A DNA stretch of 22,931 nucleotides. Origin: an uncultured Lautropia sp. (GTDB taxonomy: Bacteria > Pseudomonadota > Gammaproteobacteria > Burkholderiales > Burkholderiaceae_E). The stretch spans positions 1-22,931 of the forward strand of contig CALIXC010000017.1 in assembly GCA_938046755.1 (NCBI GenBank), in the 5' to 3' direction. The notes under the pieces were generated by a model, which saw nothing but the letters and a program-made list of their open reading frames with translations, was not told the origin of the DNA and ran no database searches. The position numbers were made by a program, and so were the translations under genes. Of this stretch, positions 1 to 7,725 are shown in pieces. Numbering within the stretch: position 1 is the stretch's first letter; each line of letters starts with the position of its first letter.

Positions 1-464
1 GCAACGAGGCCGCCACCCGGGCGCGTGACGCCCGCAACGGCCGGGACAGCCGCAACTCGCGCGATACTCGCCAGGCTGCCGCCGACAGTCGCAGCACGCG
101 CGCCGCTGCAGCCGGAAGTTGCCCCCGGTCGCTGAAGCAACTGTCCGCGCCGATCTTCTTCAAGTCGGGCAGCGCCAACCTGTCACCGGCCGAGACGCGC
201 CGCCTGCAGCAGCTGGGCGCCTGTCTGGGTCGCATGGCCTGGGTGCGCGTCACTGGCTACGCCGATCCGCGCTACTCTGCCGCCTACAACAAGACCCTCT
301 CCGAGCGCCGCGCTCGTGCCGTGGCGGGCGCCATCAGCGAAGGGGGCTTCTCCTCGGCCCGCATCACGGTGGTAGGTGCTGGCAAGACCTCCGCCCGCAC
401 CAAGGTCCGCGCCGGCAAGGCCACGCTGCAGCGCGCCCGTCGGGTGGACATTCTGGTGGGTTGA
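1..464 (+). CDS. OmpA-family C-terminal domain protein, 5' truncated
   Basis: The reading frame is open from the window edge (first full codon at 3) to a TGA at 462-464, giving about 153 residues of the C-terminal part. The last 105 or so residues form an OmpA/MotB peptidoglycan-binding domain: the strand IFFKSGSANLSPAE, the GYADPRYSAAYNKTLSERRA segment with its Asp and Arg diaminopimelate-binding positions, and a closing RRVDILV strand. Before this lies a highly basic, low-complexity linker rich in Arg-Asp and Arg-Asn pairs. Known family role: non-covalent anchoring of an outer-membrane protein or lipoprotein to the cell wall. OmpA-like proteins are encoded beside type I secreted adhesins in loci such as Shewanella bpfA, so the three adhesin genes next door suggest a partner role (inference). 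The N-terminus, and so any signal peptide or lipobox, is outside the window. Confidence 0.85.
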   Translation, partial: NEAATRARDARNGRDSRNSRDTRQAAADSRSTRAAAAGSCPRSLKQLSAPIFFKSGSANLSPAETRRLQQLGACLGRMAWVRVTGYADPRYSAAYNKTLSERRARAVAGAISEGGFSSARITVVGAGKTSARTKVRAGKATLQRARRVDILVG

Positions 465-538
465 GGAAAAAAGGGATAGGGTAAAGGCGTGCTGCGAGCG
501 CCGCCTCGAACCGAAGTGCATCGCCTCAAACGCAAGAA

Positions 539-576
539 GCCCCCGCCCGTTGCTACTACTGGGCGGGGGCGTTTTT
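539..576 (+). terminator. Rho-independent terminator after the OmpA-family gene
   Basis: A perfect 10-bp stem (539-548 with 561-570) and a 12-nt loop are followed by TTTTT at 572-576. It lies 75 bp after the plus-strand stop and immediately outside the convergent minus-strand adhesin stop at 585. It may also slow minus-strand transcripts, but there is no good U-tract in that direction. Confidence 0.88.
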
Positions 577-584
577 CAGGGTCT

Positions 585-3500
585 TCAGATGGCGGGGTGC
601 GTCGTCTCCCACGGTTGCTGGGTGCCCAGCAGCGTGTTCACCGTGGCCGTGCTGCTCAGTGCGGCAGTGCTGGAATCTACGGCGGTTGCTACGTCCGTGC
701 CGGCCGGCGCAGTGGATGCCGTGCCGATTCCTGCCGCGCTTCCAGCTGCCGACGTGGCGGCATTCGACCCGGCGGTGGATGCCTCGCCTGGCAGCGACAG
801 CGTCTCGCTCTGGTCCAGCAGCTCATTCAGTGACAGGCGGCTGCCCTGGCCGCTGGGAAGTGCCTTGGCCACGGTCAGCGATTTGCCCAAGGTATCCGTG
901 CTGCTGGTGGAGCCCACGATGTCGCTTGTGGCGGGCTGCGCCGGTGTGGCGGGCTGGGCTGCGGCGTTCGCGCTTGCCGCCGCATCTGTGCCTGCAGCTG
1001 TGCCCGTATCTGCAGCGGCGGTACTAGCAGCGGTCGTTGCCGGCTGCGCCGTCGCGTCCGGTTGTGCTGCGGTATCTGCGGTGGCGGGCTGTTTCGTGGT
1101 GCCGGCCGCAGTGGCATCGGCTGTATCGGTGGCAGGCGTGGTAACCGCAGGTGGCGTGGCCGGCGAGGTTACCGGCGTCGCTGGCGTTGCCGGTGTGGCG
1201 GCAGGGCCCTGCACCTCAATCGTCTCGGTCCAGCTCTGCGGCGTGCTGCTGCTCGAGTCGGTCACCGTCATGTCCACCTTGTGGGTCTGGGAGGTGCCGG
1301 CGGCCACGGCCGGCACCTGCAGGACGGCCGAGAAGTGCCCGGCGGCATCTGCGGTCGCGGTGATGTCGTTTGCGCCCAGTTGCATCCGCACCTGTGAGCC
1401 CGGTGCGGCATCGCCACTGACGGTCACACCATCACTGGCCTCATCGGCCGTGATGACGTGGCTGTCATGGTTGTCGAACTTCAGGTTGGTGTACTTGGTG
1501 GTCGTAGTGACCTGCCGGGTGACCGTTTGTGCGCCCTGCACTGTGACCTCCAGGGATCCCGGAGCGCTCTTGTTGCCGGCTGCGTCCTCGGCAATGACCG
1601 AGAGCGTGGCCTTGATACTGCCGCCGGCAGCCGGCTTGGGCATGTCGGCTGCGGATACGGATACGCTCCAATCTCCATTTGCCTGGACAGTGGCAGCAAT
1701 GGGCTTGCCATTCCAGGTGGCGGCCAGTTTGCTGCCGGCGTCGGCTTTGCCGGTGAAGCTCACGCCGTCCTTGGCCTTTTCCGCAGTAATTGTGTCGCCG
1801 TCGGAGGACTGGATGTTGGAGGGGGCGGCTGGTGGCGTCTTGTCCACCGAGAACGTATGGGTTTCGGGGTTGGAGGGCGTTCCTCCAGGGGGGGTGGCGA
1901 CTGCCGTCACGGTGTGCGTCAAACTGTCGGCAAAGTTGCTCATGTCGATCTTCTGGACGCTCCACTTGCCTTGGGCATCGGCCACGATCCCCGGCGGAGC
2001 TGTCCAGCCGTCGACCTTGACCGTCATGGTGGCGCCGGCCGCGGCCGTACCCGTGATGGTCACGCTGGGCGCCTCGGTCTTGTTGACAACGTTGTCTGCG
2101 GTGACGGGATCGATCTTCGGGGCAGCAGATGGTGCGGAAGTGTTTTCCACCTTGATGGTTTGCGTGGCGGCGGTGCTGTTGTTGCCCGCCTTGTCGTGGG
2201 CGACCACGGTCACGTTGGCGTTGATGCTGGTCTGCCCGGCCGGTATCGGGGGCACCGAATCGAAGTCCACGCTCCATTTGCCGTTGGTGACGGTGCCAGG
2301 TTTCGACAAACCGTTCCAGGTCACCGTTACCGTATCGGCATTCTGGGCCCCGGTCGGCGTATCGCCCGTAAAGGTGATCTTGCCGGTCTTGGCTTCTTCG
2401 GCGCTGATGGTGGTGTCGCCGCCGTTGGTCTTGATGTTGGTGGGCAGGCCGGGCGGTGTCTTGTCGAGGGTGACCTTGTGCACGCCGGCGGTCGAGGTGT
2501 CTCGGCCATCCTTCGAAGCGGTTGCAGTTACGTCGTAGCTACCATCGGGCACCTTGGACAGGTTCGTCAACTGGGCGGTCCAGGCGCCATTCGCGCCGGC
2601 CGTGGCAGTAGCCTCGACGGCACCCAGCTTGACGTTGACTTTCGAGCCCGCTTCTGCGATGCCAGATACTGACACCGCGCCCTGGGCTTCGGCAGCGTTG
2701 ATGATGTCATCGCCGGCAATTTGGTTGATGACGGGGGTGGGCAGCGGGCTCAGCGGTCCCTGCAGCGTCACGTTCTGGGTGGCAACGGCGCTGTCGTTAC
2801 CGGCCTTGTCCTGCAGCACCACGTTGAAGGCACTGGTGGTGCTGTTGCCTTGGCTGGGCATGGGCAGGTCGCCTTCCTTGAATTCCACCTTCCACCCGCC
2901 GTTGGCGCCCACCGAGGCGGTCTGCGTCTTGCCGCCGCCGATCGAGACCGTCACCTTGGTGCCGGCTTCGCCCGAGCCGCTCAGGGTCACGCCGTTCTTG
3001 GCTTCGGCGCTGGTGATGATGGTGTCGTTGCCTTCCAGCTTCAGATTGGTGGCCGCCGCGGGGGGCGTCTTGTCCAGCGTGAACTCGGCCTTGCTGGTGG
3101 CGGTGTTGCCCTGGGCGTTGGTGGTGGTGACCGACAGCGCATGTTTGCCGTCGGCCAGGCCTGCTGGCAGCGGTACGCCAGCTTCCCACTTGCCGGTGGC
3201 GTCAGCCTGGACCTCGACCAGCGGGTTCTGCTCGTCGGTCAGCCACAGCGCAACCTTGCTGTTGGCTTCGGCTGTACCCATCACCTTCACCGGGGCGGCC
3301 GCTTCTTTGGCGTTGACGTAGCCGTCTTCGCTGATGGTGCCGATGATGGCGGTCGTGCCGGTGGTGTTCATGATGACCTGGCTGGTCACTTCCGGCGCAC
3401 GGTTGCCGGCTGCGTCGATGGCGGTCACGGCCAGCGTGTAGGAACCATCGGCGGCCGGCAGGTCGGCGGCTTGCAGCGTGGTGCTCCAGTTGCCCTTGGC

Positions 3501-4505
3501 ATCCACGGCCACCCGTTGGTTCACGGTGCCCAGCTTGAGTTCCACCGAACCGTTGGCTTCGGCGGTGCCGCTGATGGTCACGCCCGCTGCCTTTTCGGGG
3601 CCGGTGATGATGTTGTCACCCGTCACCGGCGACACCTGGGCACTGGCTGGCGGCGTGTCGTCGAAGTTCAGCGTGGCCAGCGGCAGGGTGCTCTGCACAC
3701 CGTTGTGGGTGCCGGTCACTTCCAGGCTGTTGGTGTCCGACAGGCCGGTAGCGGGTAGCGCGCCGCTGCTGGGCGTGGCGGTCTTCAGGTCCACGGCCCA
3801 GTTGCCGTTGGCGTCGGCCGTGGTGGTGTAGGCGACGTTGGCGTGCTGGTCACCATCGGTGTCGATGCGCACCTGCACTTCGGAGCCAGGCTGGGCCGTG
3901 CCGTTCAGCACGGGGAAGCGTGTGTTGAAGTAGGTAGAGGATTTCAGCGTGAGCGAGATGTTGCCCTGCGGTGCCTGGCCATCGCTGTCTCCGCCGCCTC
4001 CGCCGCCGGCAGCGGCCAGGCCCAGCACGGCTGCGCCGCCCAGGCCGTACAGCAGCGGCTTGGTGGGTACGTCACCCAGGACGGGCAGGATGGGCGCCTC
4101 GAACTTGGGGTCATACAGCACGAAGGTGCCGTCGTTCAGTGCGCCCAGCGGCTTGGTGCTCACGTCGGCCAGCAGCACGGCGCCACCGGCGCCCTCGGCG
4201 GCGGCCGGAATACTCACGGCCTCATCACCGCCGGCCGTCACGGCACACTGGTCCGAGGCGCTGCAGATGCGGTAGTAACCTTCCAGAATCACCGAGGCGG
4301 TGCCGGCATCACCATCCAGCGGCACGTTCTCGATCACCAGGTCACTGTCCACCTGCAGTACCCGGAGCTGCTCGGCGTCCAGGTTGGGGGCCTGAAGTCG
4401 GAACTGCCGTCCGGGCAGCACCCGTACCCGGTTCTCGCCGGGCCTGAGCCGCAGCTGTTCCACACCGCCGTCCTGCGTCCGATAGATCTCGAATCGTGCT
4501 GCCAT
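585..4505 (-). CDS. Bap-like Ig-repeat surface adhesin (largest of three paralogs)
   Basis: 1306 residues. The ATG at 4505 is preferred over an in-frame ATG at 4610 because it begins MAAR exactly like the paralog at 4785-7370; a GGAACGAG stretch lies just upstream. No Sec signal peptide is visible. Residues 1 to about 150 form an N-terminal domain resembling the prefix domain of Bap/BapA adhesins (DSDLVIENVP, then LEGYYRICSASDQC, then ALNDGTFVLYD). A hydrophobic segment LLYGLGGAAVLGLAAA runs into six glycines near residue 175. About nine Ig-like repeats follow, each with variants of D-x-I-x-x-x-E, SGTAEA and DxAGN, several joined by DKTPP. The last 250 or so residues are Ala/Thr/Pro-rich and carry LSLNELL, ending in GTQQPWETTHPAI. 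No RTX nonapeptides are seen. Expected role: type I secreted cell-surface or biofilm adhesin (inference). A weak promoter candidate lies at 4524-4552 (TTGATA, 17 bp, TACATA). Confidence 0.85.
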   Translation of the reverse strand: MAARFEIYRTQDGGVEQLRLRPGENRVRVLPGRQFRLQAPNLDAEQLRVLQVDSDLVIENVPLDGDAGTASVILEGYYRICSASDQCAVTAGGDEAVSIPAAAEGAGGAVLLADVSTKPLGALNDGTFVLYDPKFEAPILPVLGDVPTKPLLYGLGGAAVLGLAAAGGGGGGDSDGQAPQGNISLTLKSSTYFNTRFPVLNGTAQPGSEVQVRIDTDGDQHANVAYTTTADANGNWAVDLKTATPSSGALPATGLSDTNSLEVTGTHNGVQSTLPLATLNFDDTPPASAQVSPVTGDNIITGPEKAAGVTISGTAEANGSVELKLGTVNQRVAVDAKGNWSTTLQAADLPAADGSYTLAVTAIDAAGNRAPEVTSQVIMNTTGTTAIIGTISEDGYVNAKEAAAPVKVMGTAEANSKVALWLTDEQNPLVEVQADATGKWEAGVPLPAGLADGKHALSVTTTNAQGNTATSKAEFTLDKTPPAAATNLKLEGNDTIITSAEAKNGVTLSGSGEAGTKVTVSIGGGKTQTASVGANGGWKVEFKEGDLPMPSQGNSTTSAFNVVLQDKAGNDSAVATQNVTLQGPLSPLPTPVINQIAGDDIINAAEAQGAVSVSGIAEAGSKVNVKLGAVEATATAGANGAWTAQLTNLSKVPDGSYDVTATASKDGRDTSTAGVHKVTLDKTPPGLPTNIKTNGGDTTISAEEAKTGKITFTGDTPTGAQNADTVTVTWNGLSKPGTVTNGKWSVDFDSVPPIPAGQTSINANVTVVAHDKAGNNSTAATQTIKVENTSAPSAAPKIDPVTADNVVNKTEAPSVTITGTAAAGATMTVKVDGWTAPPGIVADAQGKWSVQKIDMSNFADSLTHTVTAVATPPGGTPSNPETHTFSVDKTPPAAPSNIQSSDGDTITAEKAKDGVSFTGKADAGSKLAATWNGKPIAATVQANGDWSVSVSAADMPKPAAGGSIKATLSVIAEDAAGNKSAPGSLEVTVQGAQTVTRQVTTTTKYTNLKFDNHDSHVITADEASDGVTVSGDAAPGSQVRMQLGANDITATADAAGHFSAVLQVPAVAAGTSQTHKVDMTVTDSSSSTPQSWTETIEVQGPAATPATPATPVTSPATPPAVTTPATDTADATAAGTTKQPATADTAAQPDATAQPATTAASTAAADTGTAAGTDAAASANAAAQPATPAQPATSDIVGSTSSTDTLGKSLTVAKALPSGQGSRLSLNELLDQSETLSLPGEASTAGSNAATSAAGSAAGIGTASTAPAGTDVATAVDSSTAALSSTATVNTLLGTQQPWETTHPAI

Positions 4506-4784
4506 GATGCTCGTTCCGTGGGGTATGTATCCTTGTCTTGCAAGCCTATCAAAACGGGTTACATCCGCCCATATCTCCTGTGCGCCGGCAGGGATAGATT
4601 GCTGGTTCAAGTGTCAGGCAAAGCGTCGGTCGTTGTTTTTTGCAGACGATGCTGGGTGTCGGGTGGGCCGTTGGTCGGTCTGGTTGACCGCCGGTTACCG
4701 GATAGGAGGCCGAGCATAAAAAAGCCCGCCATGAGGCGGGCAGGTGGGACGTTGCGGGAACGGCCCTGGCCGTCCCCGTCGGCA
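4506..4784. other. Intergenic region between adhesin genes 1 and 2
   Basis: The 279-bp gap holds the terminator of the upstream adhesin gene (4718-4741) and a 5' leader of about 210 bp for the downstream one. This suggests the two genes are transcribed separately rather than as one operon. The only promoter-like pair on the minus strand (TTGATA at 4547-4552, TACATA at 4524-4529) is weak in its -10. Confidence 0.5.
4718..4741 (-). terminator. Rho-independent terminator of the second adhesin gene
   Basis: Read on the minus strand, a perfect 7-bp GCCCGCC/GGCGGGC stem with a 4-nt loop is followed directly by six U residues (A-run at 4718-4723). It is 44 bp past the stop codon at 4785. Confidence 0.92.
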
Positions 4785-7370
4785 TCATACCGTGGGGTGA
4801 TGCTGCTCCCAGGGTTGGGTGCCCACCAGCGAATCCACGGTGCTCGTGGTGCTGACCGGCGCCGGCGGCGGAGCCGTCGGTGTGGGGGCGGCGGCAGGGG
4901 CCGGGGTGGAGAGCGACTCCTCGGCGCTGCTGCTGGTCAGATCGTCCAGGGTCAGGCTCTTCTGCGACGTGCTCGACGTGTCCGTGGAGTGATCCGTGTC
5001 GGTCAGCGACTTGGTGGCTAGCGAGCGTGCCGAGGTACTGCTGCCGGTTGCCGTGGCACCTGTCGTTGTGGTGGCCCCACCGGTCGCCGTCGTCGGGGCG
5101 GCAGTGCCACTTCCCGATGTGTCGGAATCCGTGTCACCGACCGGTGCAGGCGTTGGCGAGGGTGTTGGCGTCGGACTTGGTGTCGGTGTGGTGGCGTTGT
5201 CCCCTGGGTCGGGTGTCGGCGTCGGGGAAGGTGTGGGCGTAGGCGTCGGGCTCGGTGTGGGAGTCGGGCTCGGCGTGGTGTTGTCGCCCGGGTCGGGCGT
5301 CGGTGTCGGGGATGGTGTCGGCGTAGGTGTAGGTGTCGGTGTCGGGCTCGGCGTGGGAGTCGGGCTCGGTGTCGGCGTGGTGTTGTCGTCCCCCGGATTC
5401 GGCGTGGGGGTCGGCGTCGGTGTAGGGGTGGGCGTCGGTGTGGGAGTCGGCGTCGGGCTCGGTGTGGGAGTCGGGCTCGGCGTTGGCGTGGTGTTGTCGT
5501 CCCCCGGATTCGGCGTGGGGGTCGGTGTGGGCGTAGGGGTTGGAGTCGGGGTCGGTGTTGGGCCTGGCGTTGTCGGTGACGGCGCAATGGTCGGTGCCGG
5601 GGCGCCCTGCACTGTCACAGGGTGGGTATCGGCCTCGCTGGTGTTGCCGGCCGCGTCCGTCACCGTCACCTGATAGGTGCTGCTGGCGGTGGTGCCGGTG
5701 GCGGGCTTGGGCAGTTCGGACGGCACGAACTGCACGTCCCAGGTGCCGCTGCTGCTGACGGTGCCGGTGTGGGTGTGGCCGTTCCAGGTCACCGAGACCT
5801 TGGATCCGGCCTCGGCGTTGCCGGTGAAGTGCACACCGTCCCGGGCCTCGGCAGCGGTGATGGTGTCGTCGCCACCGTCCAGCTTGATGTTGCTGGCCTT
5901 GGCCGGTGCGGTCTTGTCCACCGTGAAGTCGCGGGTGGCTGAGGCGGTGCCGCCGGTGGGCGAGGTCACGGTGGCCGTCAGTGTGTGCTTGCCGTCAGCA
6001 ATGCCGGTGGCCGGTGCCGTCACTTCCCAGTGGCCGTTGGCGTCGGCGGTGGCTGTCACCTTGTTGGCGCCGAAGGTTAACTCCACTTTCGAGCCGGCCT
6101 CGGCCGAGCCTTGCAGCTTCACGCCGGCCGCCGCCTCGGCGGCATTGATGATGTCGTCGCTGGCAATGTTGCCGATGACGGGGGCGGTACTGTTGGTGTG
6201 CAGCGTGACCGGGGTAGTGGCTGCTGGGCCGCGGTTGCCGGCCGCGTCGATGGCGGTGGCCGTCAGCGTGTGCTGGCCGTCAGTGGCCGGCAGCTCGGCG
6301 GCAGACAGCGTGGTGTTCCACTTGCCCTCGGCATCCACAGCCACCAGCTTGGTGGTGCCGCCGATCTTGAGCTCGACCGTGCCGTTGGCTTCGGCCGTGC
6401 CGGAAACCGCCACGCCGGCTGTCTTCTCGGCGGCAGTGATGATGTTGTCGTCGCTCACGGCGGCGATCTCGGCGCGGGCCGGTGGGGTGTTGTCGTAGGT
6501 GAGCGTCACCACAGGCAGCGCGGCGCCCTGCACGCCGTCCAGCGCACCGGACACTTCCAGCGTATTGCTGTCAGACAGGCCAGTGGCTGGCAAGTTGCCG
6601 GTGGCGGGTGTGGCGGACTGCAGGTTCACGCTCCAGTTGCCGTTGGCGTCGGCCGTGGCGGTGTAGGTGACGTTTTCGCGCTGGTCGTTGTCGGTGTCCA
6701 GCCGCAGCGTCACCACCGTGCCGGGTTTGGCCGTGCCCGAAATGGTGGGAAAGCGGTTGTTGAACGAGGTGGCCGACTTGAGCGCCAGCGGTACGTCGCC
6801 CAGGTTGGGGGCGCCAGAGGGATCACCGCCGCCGCCACCGCCGCCCGCGGCCAGAGCCACCACGGCCAGTCCGCCCGCACCGTACAGCACGGGGCGGATG
6901 GGGAATTCCTCGGTAGTCGGCTGCTCGGGAGCCTGGAAGGCGGTGTCGTAAAGCACGAAAGTGCCGTCGGAGAGCGCACCCAGGGGCTTGGTGTCCACGT
7001 CTGCCAGCACCGTGGCCTGGCTGTTTTCAGTGGTGCCCAGATTCTCCTGACCTTCTGTGCCCTGGGCGACGGCGGCGTCTTCACCACCCACGCTGACCGT
7101 ACAGCGGTCGGTGGCGCTGCACACCTGGTAGTAGCCTTCCAGCGTCACCGTGGCCGGCTCGGTGCTGCCTTCCACCGGGATGTTCTCGATGATCAGGTCG
7201 TTATCCACCTGCAGCACACGCAACTTGGAGGGATCGATCGGCTGGCCGTCTGGATCCTGCAGGTTGAAGGTGCGCCCGGGAACGACCCTGAGCTTGTTGT
7301 TGCCGGGCTTGAGCTGGAGCTGCTCGACCCCGCCGTCACCCGTGCGCTGGATATTCAGTCTTGCTGCCAT
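4785..7370 (-). CDS. Bap-like Ig-repeat adhesin with Pro-Thr-rich stalk
   Basis: 861 residues, starting MAARLNIQRTGDGG with a purine-rich AGACAGGATC stretch just before the ATG. The N-terminal domain of about 165 residues is clearly homologous to that of the 585-4505 protein (LRVLQVDNDLIIENIPV; LEGYYQVCSATDRC; ALSDGTFVLYD). LYGAGGLAVVALAAGGGGGGG follows, then four Ig-like repeats with DDxIxAAEA, GSAEAGS and DAAGN signatures. Next comes a stalk of about 145 residues made almost only of PT and PS pairs, broken by four (N/D)PGD units. The tail carries SLTLDDL and ends GTQPWEQHHPTV, matching the end of the first adhesin. There is no Sec signal, LPXTG or autotransporter barrel. Role inferred: type I secreted surface adhesin whose Pro-rich segment holds the Ig domains away from the membrane or spans an outer layer. 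The long AT-containing leader upstream suggests its own promoter. Confidence 0.85.
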   Translation of the reverse strand: MAARLNIQRTGDGGVEQLQLKPGNNKLRVVPGRTFNLQDPDGQPIDPSKLRVLQVDNDLIIENIPVEGSTEPATVTLEGYYQVCSATDRCTVSVGGEDAAVAQGTEGQENLGTTENSQATVLADVDTKPLGALSDGTFVLYDTAFQAPEQPTTEEFPIRPVLYGAGGLAVVALAAGGGGGGGDPSGAPNLGDVPLALKSATSFNNRFPTISGTAKPGTVVTLRLDTDNDQRENVTYTATADANGNWSVNLQSATPATGNLPATGLSDSNTLEVSGALDGVQGAALPVVTLTYDNTPPARAEIAAVSDDNIITAAEKTAGVAVSGTAEANGTVELKIGGTTKLVAVDAEGKWNTTLSAAELPATDGQHTLTATAIDAAGNRGPAATTPVTLHTNSTAPVIGNIASDDIINAAEAAAGVKLQGSAEAGSKVELTFGANKVTATADANGHWEVTAPATGIADGKHTLTATVTSPTGGTASATRDFTVDKTAPAKASNIKLDGGDDTITAAEARDGVHFTGNAEAGSKVSVTWNGHTHTGTVSSSGTWDVQFVPSELPKPATGTTASSTYQVTVTDAAGNTSEADTHPVTVQGAPAPTIAPSPTTPGPTPTPTPTPTPTPTPTPNPGDDNTTPTPSPTPTPSPTPTPTPTPTPTPTPTPTPNPGDDNTTPTPSPTPTPSPTPTPTPTPTPSPTPTPDPGDNTTPSPTPTPSPTPTPTPSPTPTPDPGDNATTPTPSPTPTPSPTPAPVGDTDSDTSGSGTAAPTTATGGATTTTGATATGSSTSARSLATKSLTDTDHSTDTSSTSQKSLTLDDLTSSSAEESLSTPAPAAAPTPTAPPPAPVSTTSTVDSLVGTQPWEQHHPTV
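5146..5583 (-). repeat. Tandem Pro-Thr/Pro-Ser coding repeat
   Basis: Hexamer-based GTCGGC/GTGGGC-type repeats encode the PTPTPSPTP stalk of the adhesin above. A higher-order unit is visible: a 41-bp sequence at 5374-5414 recurs exactly at 5485-5525, a 111-bp (37-residue) period. Two further, more diverged units carry DPGD instead of NPGDD. Nearly all unit lengths are multiples of three, so changes in copy number would alter stalk length without a frameshift. Confidence 0.9.
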
Positions 7371-7725
7371 GATCCTGTCTTCTGTCCTGTGGTCTGACGA
7401 AGGCCGGACCGGGCGGTTCCGACATGGCCGCCTGGCGCTTGCTCACGAGGTGGCCAGGGGGGCGGGTACATGGCCCGGTGTCGCCAAGTGTCATGCAAAC
7501 CGACGCTTCAATGAGACATCGGGTGCAGTCCGGCGACCGGATTCGACCATTCGTCAAAAAAAGGTGTATTGAAGCTGGCCATTGTGGCATGCACAAACCG
7601 CATTTTTTGTGTGCATCTCGTGACGGCTTGTTACGTGTATGCGCCCGTGGGCTGGATCAGGGTCTCCTTTTACGTTCCGGCATGCGCCTGGCAGCCCGGC
7701 GGCAGAAACCGCCGGATATCAAGGC
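7371..7725. other. Long intergenic leader between adhesin genes 2 and 3
   Basis: This 355-bp gap has no credible gene. It contains a 7-bp inverted repeat ATGCACA (7589-7595) / TGTGCAT (7610-7616) around an AT-rich 14-nt spacer, and a CCGGCGG/CCGCCGG hairpin at 7696-7715 just after the third adhesin stop. It probably carries the promoter of the 4785-7370 gene; no convincing -35/-10 pair was found. Confidence 0.5.
7696..7715 (-). terminator. Hairpin downstream of the third adhesin gene (possible terminator)
   Basis: A perfect 7-bp stem (7696-7702 with 7709-7715) and a 6-nt loop lie 10 bp past the minus-strand stop. There is no U-tract, so it is a weak intrinsic terminator or an mRNA 3'-end stabiliser. 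Confidence 0.4.

Noticed and set aside
376..2538. Long plus-strand open frame of 720 codons
   Set aside because: It is antisense to the Ig-repeat adhesin. It is an Ala/Val-rich artefact of GC-rich codon positions and has no recognisable domain.
4506..4610. N-terminal extension of the first adhesin from an ATG at 4610
   Set aside because: The paralog starts MAAR at the equivalent of 4505, and the extra 35 residues match nothing in the other two proteins.
5146..5583. Possible CRISPR or non-coding satellite array
   Set aside because: The repeats are in frame and encode Pro-Thr/Pro-Ser pairs. There are no unique spacers of constant length and no palindromic repeat.
6111..7397. Plus-strand open frame of 428 codons
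   Set aside because: It lies opposite the second adhesin, is Gly/Val/His-rich and has no motif. It is a shadow of the real gene.
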